64,000 nt of DNA from Paraescarpia echinospica (taxonomy: Eukaryota; Annelida; Polychaeta; Sabellida; Siboglinidae): positions 31,020,851 through 31,084,850 of the forward strand of contig CM034534.1 in assembly GCA_020002185.1 (NCBI GenBank). Reading direction: 5' to 3'. The position numbers and the translations under genes are program-made. Every line of letters begins with the position of its first letter. Within the stretch, counting starts at the first letter, position 1. Below are positions 1-11,825 of the stretch, piece after piece. The notes beneath the pieces were generated by a model. That model was not told the DNA's origin. It did not search any database and was given only the letters and a program-made list of their open reading frames with translations.

Positions 1-2484
1 AAAGGTCTCCCTCAGAACTAGGCCAAAGTGATGTAGATGGTTGTATTCTTAGTAGAGTGGAAGCTCACTAGTAAAAGGTCTCCCTCAGAACTTGGCCAAG
101 CAATCCAGATGGTTGTATTCTTAGTAGAGTGGAAGCTCACAAGTAAAAGGTCTCCCTCAGAACTAGGCCAAAGTGATCTAGATGGTTGTATTCTTAGTAG
201 AGTGGAAGCTCACTAGTAAAAGGTCTTCCTCAGAACTAGGCCAAGTAATCCAGATGGTTGTATTCTTAGTAGAGTGGAAGCTCACAAGTAAAAGGTCTCC
301 CTGAGAACTAGGCCAAGTGATCTAGATGGTTGTATTCTTAGTAGAGTGGAAGCTCACTAGTAAAAGGTCTCCCTCAGAACTAGGCCAAAGTGATCTAGAT
401 AGTTGTATTCTTAGTAGAGTGGAAGCTCACTAGTAAAAGGTCTTCCTCAGAACTAGGCCAAGTGATCCAGATGGTTGTATTCTTAGTATCTCCCTCAGAA
501 CTAGGCCAAAGTGATCTAGATGGCTGTATTCTTAGTAGAGTGGAAGCTCACTAGTGAAAGGTCTTCCTCATAACTAGGCCAAGTGATCCAGATGGTTGTA
601 TTCTTAGTAGAGTGGAAGCTCACAAGTAAAAGGTCTCCCTCAGAACTAGGCCAAATGATCTAGATGGTTGTATTCTTAGTAGAGTGGAACCTCACTAGTA
701 AAAGGTCTCCCTCAGAACTAGGCCAAGTGATCCAGATGGTTGTATTCTTAGTAGAGTGGAAGCTCACTAGTAAAAGGTCTCTCTCAGAACTAGGCCAAAG
801 TGATCTAGATGGTTGTATTCTTAATAGAGTGGAAGCTCACTAGTAAAAGGTCTCCCTTAGAACTAGGCCAAGTGATCCAGATGGTTGTATTCTTAGTAGA
901 GTGGAAGCTCACTAGTAAAAGGTCTCCCTCAGAACTAGGCCAAAGTGATCTAGATGGTTGTATTCTTAGTAGAGTGGAAGCTCACAAGTAAAAGGTCTCC
1001 CTCAGAACTAGGCCAAAGCGATCTAGATGGTTGTATTCTTAGTAGAGTGGAAGCTCACTAATAAAAGGTCTCCCTCAGAACTAGGCCAAAGCGATCTAGA
1101 TGGTTGTATTCTTAGTAGAGTGGAAGCTGACTAGTAAAAGGTCTCCCTCAGAACTAGGCCAAAGTGATCTAGATGGTTGTATTCTTAGTAGAGTGGAAGC
1201 TCACTAATAAAAGGTCTCCCTCAGAACTAGGCCAAAGTGATCTAGATGGTTGTATTCTTAGTAGAGTGGAAGCTCACTAGTAAAAGGTCTCCCTCAGAAC
1301 TAGGCCAAAGTGATCTAGATGGTTGTATTCTTAGTAGAGTGGAACCTCACTAGTAAAAGGTCTCCCTCAGAACTAGGCCAAAGTGATGTAGATGGTTGTA
1401 TTCTTAGTAGAGTGGAAGCTCACTAGTAAAAGGTCTCCCTCAGAACTTGGCCAAGCAATCCAGATGGTTGTATTCTTAGTAGAGTGGAAGCTCACAAGTA
1501 AAAGGTCTCCCTCAGAACTAGGCCAAAGTGATCTAGATGGTTGTATTCTTAGTAGAGTGGAAGCTCACTAGTAAAAGGTCTTCCTCAGAACTAGGCCAAG
1601 TAATCCAGATGGTTGTATTCTTAGTAGAGTGGAAGCTCACAAGTAAAAGGTCTCCCTGAGAACTAGGCCAAGTGATCTAGATGGTTGTATTCTTAGTAGA
1701 GTGGAAGCTCACTAGTAAAAGGTCTCCGTCAGAACTAGGCCAAAGTGATCTAGATGGTTGTATTCTTAGTAGAGTGGAAGCTCACAAATAAAAGGTCTCC
1801 CTCAGAACTAGGCCAAAATGATCTAGATGGTTGTATTCTTAGTAGAGTGGAAGCTCACTAGTAAAAGGTCTTCCTCAGAACTAGGCCAAGTAATCCAGAT
1901 GGTTGTATTCTTAGTAGAGTGGAAGCTCACAAGTAAAAGGTCTCCCTGAGAACTAGGCCAAGTGATCTAGATGGTTGTATTCTTAGTAGAGTGGAAGCTC
2001 ACTAGTAAAAGGACTCCCTCAGAACAAGGCCAAAGCGATCTAGATGGTTGTATTCTTAGTAGAGTGGAAGCTCACTAGTAAAAGGTGTTCCTCGGAACTA
2101 GGCCAAAGTGATCTAGATGGTTGTATTCTTAGTAGAGTGGAAGCTCACAAGTAAAAGGTCTCTCTCAGAACTAGGTCAAAGCGATCTAAGCGGTTGTATT
2201 CTTAGTAGAGTGGAAGCTCACAAGTAAAAGGTCTGACTCAGAACTAGGCCAAAGCGATCTAGATGGTTGTATTCTTAGTAGAGTGGAAGCTCACTAGTAA
2301 AAGGTCTCCCTCAGAACTAGGCCAAAGTGATCTAGATGGTTGTATTCTTAGTAGAGTGGAAGCTCACAAGTAAAAGGTCTCTCTCAGAACTAGGCCAAAG
2401 CGATCTAGATGGTTGTATTCTTAGTAGAGTGGAAGCTCACAAGTAAAAGGGCTCCCTCAGAACTAGGCCAAAGTGATCTAGATG
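1..2484. repeat. 72-bp minisatellite with 1355-bp higher-order repeat
   Basis: About 34 head-to-tail copies of a 71-72 bp unit; each contains ctcagaactaggccaa and ggttgtattcttagtagag. Copies differ by a few recurrent variants (ggccaagtgatcc versus ggccaaagtgatct; actagt versus acaagt). The order of variants from base 1 recurs from base 1356, so a block of about 19 units was duplicated as a whole. The array runs off the left edge. It lies downstream of the last PAN2 exon seen here, so it is probably in PAN2 intron 15. No long frame stays open through it. Confidence 0.95.
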
Positions 2485-3316
2485 GCGAGGTGAATGTATT
2501 AGGGTGACTCATTTTGTATACTTCACTGTTACAGAAATAATGTGGGATTGTCAAAGGGTGACCTTGACTGTGAGGTGGCTGCATTATTGAGTCAATTGTA
2601 CACTAAACAGAACAGAAATCATGGTGTCTTTCCGTTTAACACCAACACCTGAAGTACAGATAAGATGTGAGAGAGAGAGGGAGTGGTGAGAGGCTGTGAG
2701 TGTCCGAGTGGTACCAGGAATCAGGGACGTGAGGAGGCATCTCTGTAGCAGACTGGCCACTGGCACATAACACAAAGTACACTAGTAATTACAGGCTTCT
2801 AGCCACACAATACCAAGTACACAGGTCATCACTGGCCACTAATAACAGTACTGCGTGCAGTGCTCATTATGTAATGATTCTTTATTGCCTATGCTTTGTT
2901 AACTCGGGGAAGTTCATTGTAAATAAAATAGTTTTCAAGGGGGTTAGTGGTTCTTCTGATTAGCATCGAAAATCAATGTCATCTCCGCAACAACAAAATT
3001 GCAAACAAGTTGATGTAGTTCAAAGCACCATGTAGGGAGGTAAAATTTTAGCAGTTTTGAACTTCAGTTTTGGTGTCTTCCCTCCATTGTTACATCACTA
3101 ATGCTTTTTGTCATTTCATTTGTCTAAATCTGTCTACACAAAATGAACCTACTGCTTATCCAAGTAATTCTATGTGAAGTTTGTGACCTACTCAACATAT
3201 GTGACCTAGTTGGTATCAGCTGCTTAAGACATGACCTACATGAGATGTGTCTTATTTCACCTCCATGAACTGTGAACTAATTAGTAAGTGTGACCTACTT
3301 TTGCCATGGGACCTAC
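2485..3316. other. Probable PAN2 intron 15, unique part
   Basis: No gene or repeat recognised. The next PAN2 exon, which should continue the pseudo-hydrolase domain, was looked for on the minus strand and not found. A 63-codon open frame at 2584-2775 resembles nothing known and lacks convincing splice sites. Confidence 0.5.
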
Positions 3317-3471
3317 TTGAGGCAGTCGTGTCTGGGTAGGAGAGGTCAATGAGGTGGGAGCAAGTCTCCCTCTTGCTTGACTCGCCGCACTTGCATGTGA
3401 ACTTGTTCTCAATGTACACGCCAAACAGCCGTCTGATGACAGACTCCTCCTCACGTACCTCAGTGTCACCA
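3317..3471 (-). CDS. PAN2: PAN2 coding exon 15
   Basis: 155 nt; acceptor TTCTTGCAG, donor A|GTAGGT. It encodes part of the pseudo-hydrolase domain, with ESVIRRLFG, a CKCG zinc-ligand-type motif and LSYPD, as in animal PAN2. The first 39 nt are copied about 13 times in the intron just upstream. A good internal donor (GAG|GTACGT) lies 13 nt into the exon. Confidence 0.93.
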
Positions 3472-6400
3472 CTGCAAGAACGCACAATACTGATGACACA
3501 CTGACACTGATGACAGACTCCTCCTCACGTACCTCAGTGTCACCACTGCAAGAACGCACAATACTTATGACACACTGACACTGATGACAGACTCCTCCTC
3601 AAGTACCTCAGTGTCACCACTGCAAGAACACACAATACTGATGACACACTGACACTGATGACAGACTCATCCTCACGTACCTCAGTGTCACCACTGCAAG
3701 AACACACAATACTGATGACACACTGACACTGATGACAGACTCCTCCTCATGCACCTCAGTGTCACCACTGCAAGAACACACAATACTGATGACACACTAA
3801 CACTGGTGACAGACTCCTCCTCACGTACCTCAGTGTCACCACTGCAAGAACACACAATACTGATGACACACTGACACTGATGACAGACTCCTCCTCACAT
3901 ACCTCAGTGTCACCACTGCAAGAACACACAATACTGATGACACACTGACACTGATGACAGACTCCTCCTCACGTACCTCAGTGTCACCACTGCAAGAACA
4001 CACAATACTGATGACACACTGACACTGATGACAGACTCCTCCTCATGCACCTCAGTGTCACCACTGCAAGAACACACAATACTGATGACACACTAACACT
4101 GGTGACAGACTCCTCCTCACGTACCTCAGTGTCACCACTGCAAGAACACACAATATTGATGACACACTGACACTGATGACAGACTCCTCCTCACGTACCT
4201 CAGTGTCACCATTGCAAGAACACACAATACTGATGACACACTGACACTGATGACAGACTCCTCCTCACGTACCTCAGTGTCACCACTGCAAGAACACACA
4301 ATACTGATGACACACTGACACTGATGACAGACTCCTCCTCATGCACCTCAGTGTCACCACTGCAAGAACACACAATACTGATGACACACTAACACTGGTG
4401 ACAGACTCCTCCTCATGTACCTCCATGTCACTACTGCAAGAACAAAAACTGAGTTACTGACACTGATGACAGACTGAGTCACTGACACCAGACTGAGTCA
4501 CTGACATTGATGACACATTGAGTCACTGACACTGATGACAGATTGAATCAATGACAGTGATGACAGACTGAGTCACTGACACTGATGACAGACTCCTCAC
4601 ACACCCCAGTGTCACTAGTTCTAGAAAATGTAATCACACTGTAACCACCTATATTTGTCACTGTTCCTTGTGCCATGTCATACCTTGGTTTTTCTTTGGC
4701 ATCAGCCTGTTCCTCTTTCTGTTCTCCTGTTTCCTCTTTTGCAGCCTCTTCCTCCACTTTTTGTTTTGCCTGAACTTTACGAGCTTCTACCAATTCCTGT
4801 GAAAGAGGCCTTTCAAATGCAAACCTCACATAAATAGGTCATATGAACATATATTCATACAAAATACAGGTTGTAAAAACACACAGGTCATACAAATGTA
4901 CAGGCAATCAACACAAACACAAACATACAAGTCACACAAACATACAGGTCACACAAACATGCAAGTCATAGAAATACAATGGTCATACATACACACAGAT
5001 TATACATACATACATGTCCAAAGTGAAACAGGTAGATCTTGTATACAATGAATGAACATAATAAATATGAAAGTTTCCTTAATCAACCCAGGCACAAATA
5101 ACTAATCAAATGTTATACCATTTTTTTACTCGGCGATTTTATATCACTTCAGAGCTTAAGATATCTTATGTCATTTACTTAAAAGCAGTGTATTAAGTAA
5201 GGATTAGAAACCGCACATTGCCAACCAACTATACAGACAATTTATGAAGTAACCATGGTTACACTTACAGCATGGATAGCGACAGTAGCACAGCATGAAT
5301 GACGTAATCATGGCAACACTTACAGCATGGATAGCGACAGTAGCACAGCATGAATGACGTAACCATGGCAACACTTACAGCATGGATAGCGACAGTAGCA
5401 CAGCATGAATGACGTAACCATGGCAACACTTACAGCATGGATAGCGACAGTAGCACAGCATGAATGACGTAATCATGGCAACACTTACAGCGTGGATAGC
5501 GACAGTAGCATAGCATGAATGACGTAATCATGGCAACACTTACAGCGTGGATAGCGACAGTAGCACAGCATGAATGACGTAATCATGGCAACACTTACAG
5601 CGTGGATAGCGACAGTAGCACAGCATGAATGACGTAACCATGGCAACACTTACAGCGTGGATAGCGACAGCAGCACAGCATGAATGACGTAATCATGGCA
5701 ACACTTACAGCGTGCATAGCGACAGTAGCGCAGCATGAATGACGTAATCATGGCAACACTTACAGCGTGGATAGCGACAGTAGCATAGCATGAATGACGT
5801 AATCATGGCAACACTTACAGCATGGATAGCGACAGTAGCACAGCATGAATGACGTAATCATGGCAACACTTACAGCATGGATAGCGACAGTAGCACAGCA
5901 TGAATGACGTAACCATGGCAACACTTACAGCGTGGATTTGTTGCACAATGAAGCGACTCCAGTTCTGTATGAGTCGGGGAAGATTCGCTTTTCCCATCGA
6001 CTCCTCCGCATCTCCTAGAACGAGGCCGAGGGCAGATGCCTCAGGGATGGTGCGGAATGCTCGCAGGAAGTTACTTGCCTACAAGGAACAATTTACATGT
6101 AGAGTATGGAGTTACAGTCAAACACATACTGTGTACCTGGATGTACAATGTAGGATATGCAGGGTTTCAAGTAAAGATGACTATAAGGAATAAGCCAGTA
6201 ATGTTGCAATATTTATTTATACATTAATGTTTTTATTAGTAATAAATCTTTCTTTCTTTCTTCTTGCTAGCATGTTGCTAACAATATTTTTTAGTGAACA
6301 GTCTGGAGTCAGCCCCATATTGGATTCAAGAGAACAGGCAAATAAGTACTGCATAAATATATTAAAATAATACTGTTTAGAGTTTACTCCAACCCTGAGG

Positions 6401-9400
6401 CTGCAATCCTCAGTTGGGGTCTACAACCCTGACTTGATTACTTAAGCAACTGGAGTCTACAACCCTCAGTCAACGACCCAAACCAACTGGGGTATACAAA
6501 CCTCGGTGATCAACTGGGATCTACAACCCTCAGACAGTGACCAACTGGGGTTTATAACCCTCAGTCGATGATTCGAGCCAACTGAGGTCTACAACCCTCA
6601 GTCAATGACCCAAGCTGAATGGGGTCTACAACCATCAGTTAATGACAATGACCCAAGCTGAATGGGGTCTACAACCCTCAATCAATAACCAACTTGGGTC
6701 TACAACCCTCAATCAATTACCTGAGTCAACTGGGGTTTACAACCCTCAGTCAATGACCTGAGTCAACTGGGGTCTACAACCCTCAGTCAATTACCCATGT
6801 CAACTGGGGTCTACAACCCTCAGTCAATGACCAACTGGGGTCTACAACCCTCAGTCAATGACCTGAGTCAATTGGGGTCTACAACCCTCAGTCAATGACT
6901 CGAGTTAACTGGGGTCTATAACCCTCAGTTAATGACCAAAGTCAACTGGGGTCTACAACCCTCAGTCAATGACCTGAGTCAATTGGGATCTATAACCATC
7001 AGTCAATGACCCAAGCTGAATGGGGCCAACTTGGGTCTACAACCCTCAGTCAATGACCCGAGTTAACTGGGGTTTACAACCCTCAGTCAATGACCTGAGT
7101 CGACTAGGGTCTACAACCCTCAGTCACTGACCTGAGTCAACTTGGGTCTACAACCCTCAGTCAATGACCCAAGCTGAATGGGGTCTACAACCCTCAGTCA
7201 ATGACCAACTGGGGTCTACAACCCTCAGTCAATGACCTGAGTCATCTGAGGTTTACAACCCTCAGTCAATGACCTGAGTCAACTGGGGTGTACAACCCTC
7301 AGTCAATGACCTCAGTCATCTTGGGTTTACAACCCTCAGTCAATGACCTCAGTCAACGGGGTCTACAACCCTCAGTCAATGACCCAAGCTGAATGGGGTC
7401 TACAACCCTCAGTCAATGACCAACTGGGGTCTACAACCCTCAGTCGATGGATGACCCAAGCCAACTGGGGTCGACAACCCTCATTCAATGACCAACTTGG
7501 ATCTACAACACCCAATCCAAATGTGGTCTACAACTGTCAGCTGATGACCCAAGCCAACTCGGGTTTACAACCCTCAGTCAATGACCTGAGTCAACTGGGA
7601 TCTACAACCCTCAGTCAATGATCTGAGTCAACTAGGATCTACAACCCTCAGTCAATGACCCGAGTCAACTGAGGTCTACAATCCTCAGTCAAATACCCAA
7701 ACCAACTGGGGTCTGCAACCCTCATTTAATGACCAACTTGGATCTACAACCCTCAATCAATCACCCAATCCAACTGTGATCTACAACCGTCAGTCAATGA
7801 CCCAATCCAACTGTGATCTACAACCATTAGTCAATCACCCAATCCAACTGTGATCTACAACCGTCAGTCAATCACCCAATCCAACTGTGATCTACAACCG
7901 TCAGTCAATAACCCAATCCAACTGTGATCTACAACCGTCAGTCAATCACCCAAACCAACTGGGGTCTACAACCTTCACTTGATGACCCGAGGCGATTAGG
8001 GTCTATCACCCTCAGACCAGATGACTGGAGGCGATTAGGATCTACAACCCACCTGACACGTCTTGCCCTTCTGACCGTCGAGCATGTGGAAGAGAAAGCT
8101 GAGTTCACAGCTCAGACAGAACTCCTTGTCACAGATGTGTCCCAACAGTGCACAGCGCAGCGGCTCAATGAAGTACAGCACCTAGCAACAACATTACAAG
8201 TAAGTTCAGTCAAGTACAGCTCATCAGAATTACATTCTACAGGTCAGTTCAGTGAAGTACAGCACATGAAAACAACATTCTACAGGTCAGTTAAGTACAG
8301 CACATGAAAACAACATTCTACAGGTCAGTTCAATGAAGTACAGCACATAAAAACAACATTCTACAGGTCAGTTCAATGAAGTACAGCACATGAAAACAAC
8401 ATTCTACAGGTCAGTTAAGTGAAGTACAGCACATAAAAACAACATTCTACAGGTCAGTTAAGTGAAGTACAGCACATGAAAACAACATTCTACAGGTCAG
8501 TTCAATGAAGTACAGCACATAAAAACAACATTCTACAGGTCAGTTCAATGAAGTACAGCACATGAAAACAACATTCTACAGGTCAGTTAAGTGAAGTACA
8601 GCACATAAAAACAACATTCTACAGGTCAGTTAAGTGAAGTACAGCACATGAAAACAACATTCTACAGGTCAGTTCAATGAAGTACAGCACATAAAAACAA
8701 CATTCTACAGGTCAGTTCAATGAAGTACAGCACATGAAAACAACATTCTACATGTCAGTTCAGTGAACTACAGCACCTGGCATTAATATTATACAGGTCA
8801 GTTCAGTGAAGTAGAACACCTAGCAAAAACATTTTCCATGTAAAATACAGCACCTAGCAACAGGAGTCTACAGATTACTATATTCAGTAAAGAACTGCAC
8901 TCGGCAACAATTTTCTACAGGTCAGGAAGGATCTTTACGGAAGTACAGACTGTGTCCTACCTGCAGCATTGAGTTGCAGTAAGCGTTGGGAATGTGTGTC
9001 TCAAGTCCTGCGAAGTTGGTCTTGTTGTAATGTCGGAAGTCAAAGTCTTCCACACCAAGCTTTGAGTATTTGATCTCAACTTTTCTGTATCTCTTTGGTA
9101 CTGACACAAATGGATCTTCCCCTAAAATCAGATCCCACACACAGATCTAAAATCAACACAGATCAAGAAGTATGTATTTATTAGACTGATCAAGCTCTGA
9201 GTTTTATTGACACTAATGGACTATCTTTCTAAGTCTTCTAAGAAGTCAATAAGGATGATATTTTGAATTTTTATAACTATACAAACTTGATCACATTCTT
9301 TCCAGCCATATCTACCTGCTCTCAGACAGTTTTGTAGTTATCACTGCATCCATCATACATTACTTGTGACAATGGCATGTGACAGTGCCAAGTGACCGGT

Positions 9401-11778
9401 GCACTCACCCCTGCCGAGGGGGGACTCAGGCACACTGGATGTTCTCTCCCGTGTGGGGTTGTTTCCCAGAGTGCTGCACTTGTAGGGCACCTGGTTGCGC
9501 AGCCTTGTGTTGGGGTTAGGTGCGTACCCCACGTTCTGCACCATCTTCACTGACTTGAGGATCTCAGGATCCAGACGAGTTGGCTTCCTGACAACAACAG
9601 AGGCGACATAAGACATATAAACATGAAGGTCCATAAAACGTCTTTTAATGAAGTTTCATCGACTATGGATAACAACCTCTGTAATATTAGCACATCTGCA
9701 CTGTAATTGTAATTGATAGGAACAAAGTCATTTCATCTACAACTCATTACAGTTGTAAAGGTTGCTGTAACTTGCGTAACAAAATGGGCTGAGAGGCCCT
9801 GAAGTCCTTTGGACTACTACGTCTATATGTGACCCCGGCTGACCAAATGAGTGATAAGTCGGAAAAATTGTAACATTGTTTTCTTACATTCTTGTAAAGG
9901 TTTGGTAGGGTGCTTTACACGGTTTCAAAAATTATGACTGCTACAAAAATTGGCAAAGTTATGGAGCATTGAACATGGTAGGGGTCAAAAAGTGAAAATG
10001 AAGAAAACAGCTGTTGAAGTTTTACATTATATATGCAAATGGATGGCATGGAAACATTACATGCATGAAATTCAAATGTGGCACACAGTATGTATGTTGT
10101 GTTGCAAAGATACACCGGAAGTACAAATGTGCTGTTACAAAGACTTATCAAGTTATGCCAGATTATGTATTTATGTGTAAAACTAAGAGGACAGATTATG
10201 TGAGAGCAAAAGGCAGACTAAAGAAAATAAAAAATTACAAAGCTAATGCAGATTTAAGATAATTAGCTAGTGAGTATAAATGCTTTATAAAACAAATATC
10301 AAAATGCTACCATAAACAGTTACATGAAAACTTGCGCAACCTAAAACATAGCAAGCCTTCAGAATATTGGGATGTACGTAATAAAGCAAGTAACAGCAGT
10401 GAAAAATTTGGAAATATTTCACTGGATAAGTTTATGAATCACTTTAAAAAACTCAGTGAAAAACCTGAAAGTGAAACTGCAGCTAGTGAGATACCTTTTG
10501 ATCCAAGAAAGATTTCCCAGTCAAACAAACACATAAACAGACCATTCACGCAAGATGAGGTACTAATGCAAATCAAAAAACTCAAAAACAAAAAGGCATG
10601 TGGTATTGATAATGTTATAAATGAATACTTTCAAAACAGCCCCACAGAACTAATTATAGTTATTGTTAAGATGTTTAACCTAGTTCTATTATCTGGCATT
10701 GTGCCAACAGATTGGTGTATTGCAATCATTAAGCCTATATACAAATAGCAGGGGTCAATAGATGACTCAGACAACTATCGTGACATTACACTATTAAGCT
10801 GCATAGGCATGTTGTTTACAGCCTCCATTAACGTGAGACTGACCACATACTGAAAAGAAGCGAATGTAATAGGTGAATTCAACAACACATTAAAAGGTAT
10901 CATCATGTGGATAATTCAATGCTCTTCAAAATAACACTTACTTGAAATTATAGAATACACCCATGAAATGTTTTTGGTGAATCATAGTTACAGATCATTA
11001 AGGGTTATGATGGAAGTAAAATGTTTACATGTTTAGTAGTGACTATATGCATGCCAGTGAAGATACACCTGGAAATAAAATATTTGAGTAGTTGTTCACA
11101 AGGTACATATACATAGCATGCATTTTGACTTAAAAGGGTGTGAATTCCCAAAAGGCCAGACTTCTTATGCAGTTCAATTACATAATATTACACAGCCTAA
11201 TTAGCAGACCTTGAATTACAATAAATTACAGTTTTCTGACACCACACGATTTATCTAAAACAAAATATTAAGAAACAGCTGTCTCACAGATTGTTTTCAA
11301 TCTACAAAATAATAAACCATACAAAAGACCCAATGCCTAAGTTGTGATCCAAATATGTCTTTCACCTAACAGTGCTAATTAATGAAGAAACCATGCAGCT
11401 GGCAGTGTCCAAGACTACTGTTTGCTCAGAGGGTGAATTAGCCCGTGTCACTGTCCATTTCTCGTGCATAGTGGCAGTACCCTAAGATACGTCTATGCAA
11501 AATTAGATAAATAGTTGCTGAACGGTTTCTGAGATACGGCAGCTAACGGCGGACATAGAGTGATGGCAATAGTCCGTTGGACCTTCGGCCCAAAGGACTA
11601 AAAACTGTTGTACCACCTCAACTTTTTAAAAATGTGCTCCTACTCTCCTTTTCTTTTTTGGAGTCGGTCTGAGGCAGTGTTAATTTTTCAGTAATTATAG
11701 ACCACTTTACAACCAGGAAATTTAAAATTAAATTAAATTATTTAGTGACACTTTCATTAGCTAGATATATATTACCCC

Positions 11779-11825
<47 letters not shown>

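Noticed and set aside
809..991. Plus-strand ORF within the 72-bp array
   Set aside because: The frame exists only because the unit length is near a multiple of three; no start context or family.
2584..2775. Minus ORF as the next PAN2 exon
   Set aside because: Its residues do not match the expected continuation of the pseudo-hydrolase domain and there is no suitable acceptor/donor pair.
3472..4440. CRISPR-like array
   Set aside because: Regular spacing is due to continuous tandem units without unique spacers, and the DNA is from an animal nucleus.
5246..5930. CRISPR-like array
   Set aside because: Contiguous 55-bp units with no spacers, sharing the exon 13 donor.
7343..8307. Plus-strand ORFs (92 and 127 codons) across the intron 12 array
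   Set aside because: Repetitive peptides from the minisatellite, antisense to PAN2 exon 12.
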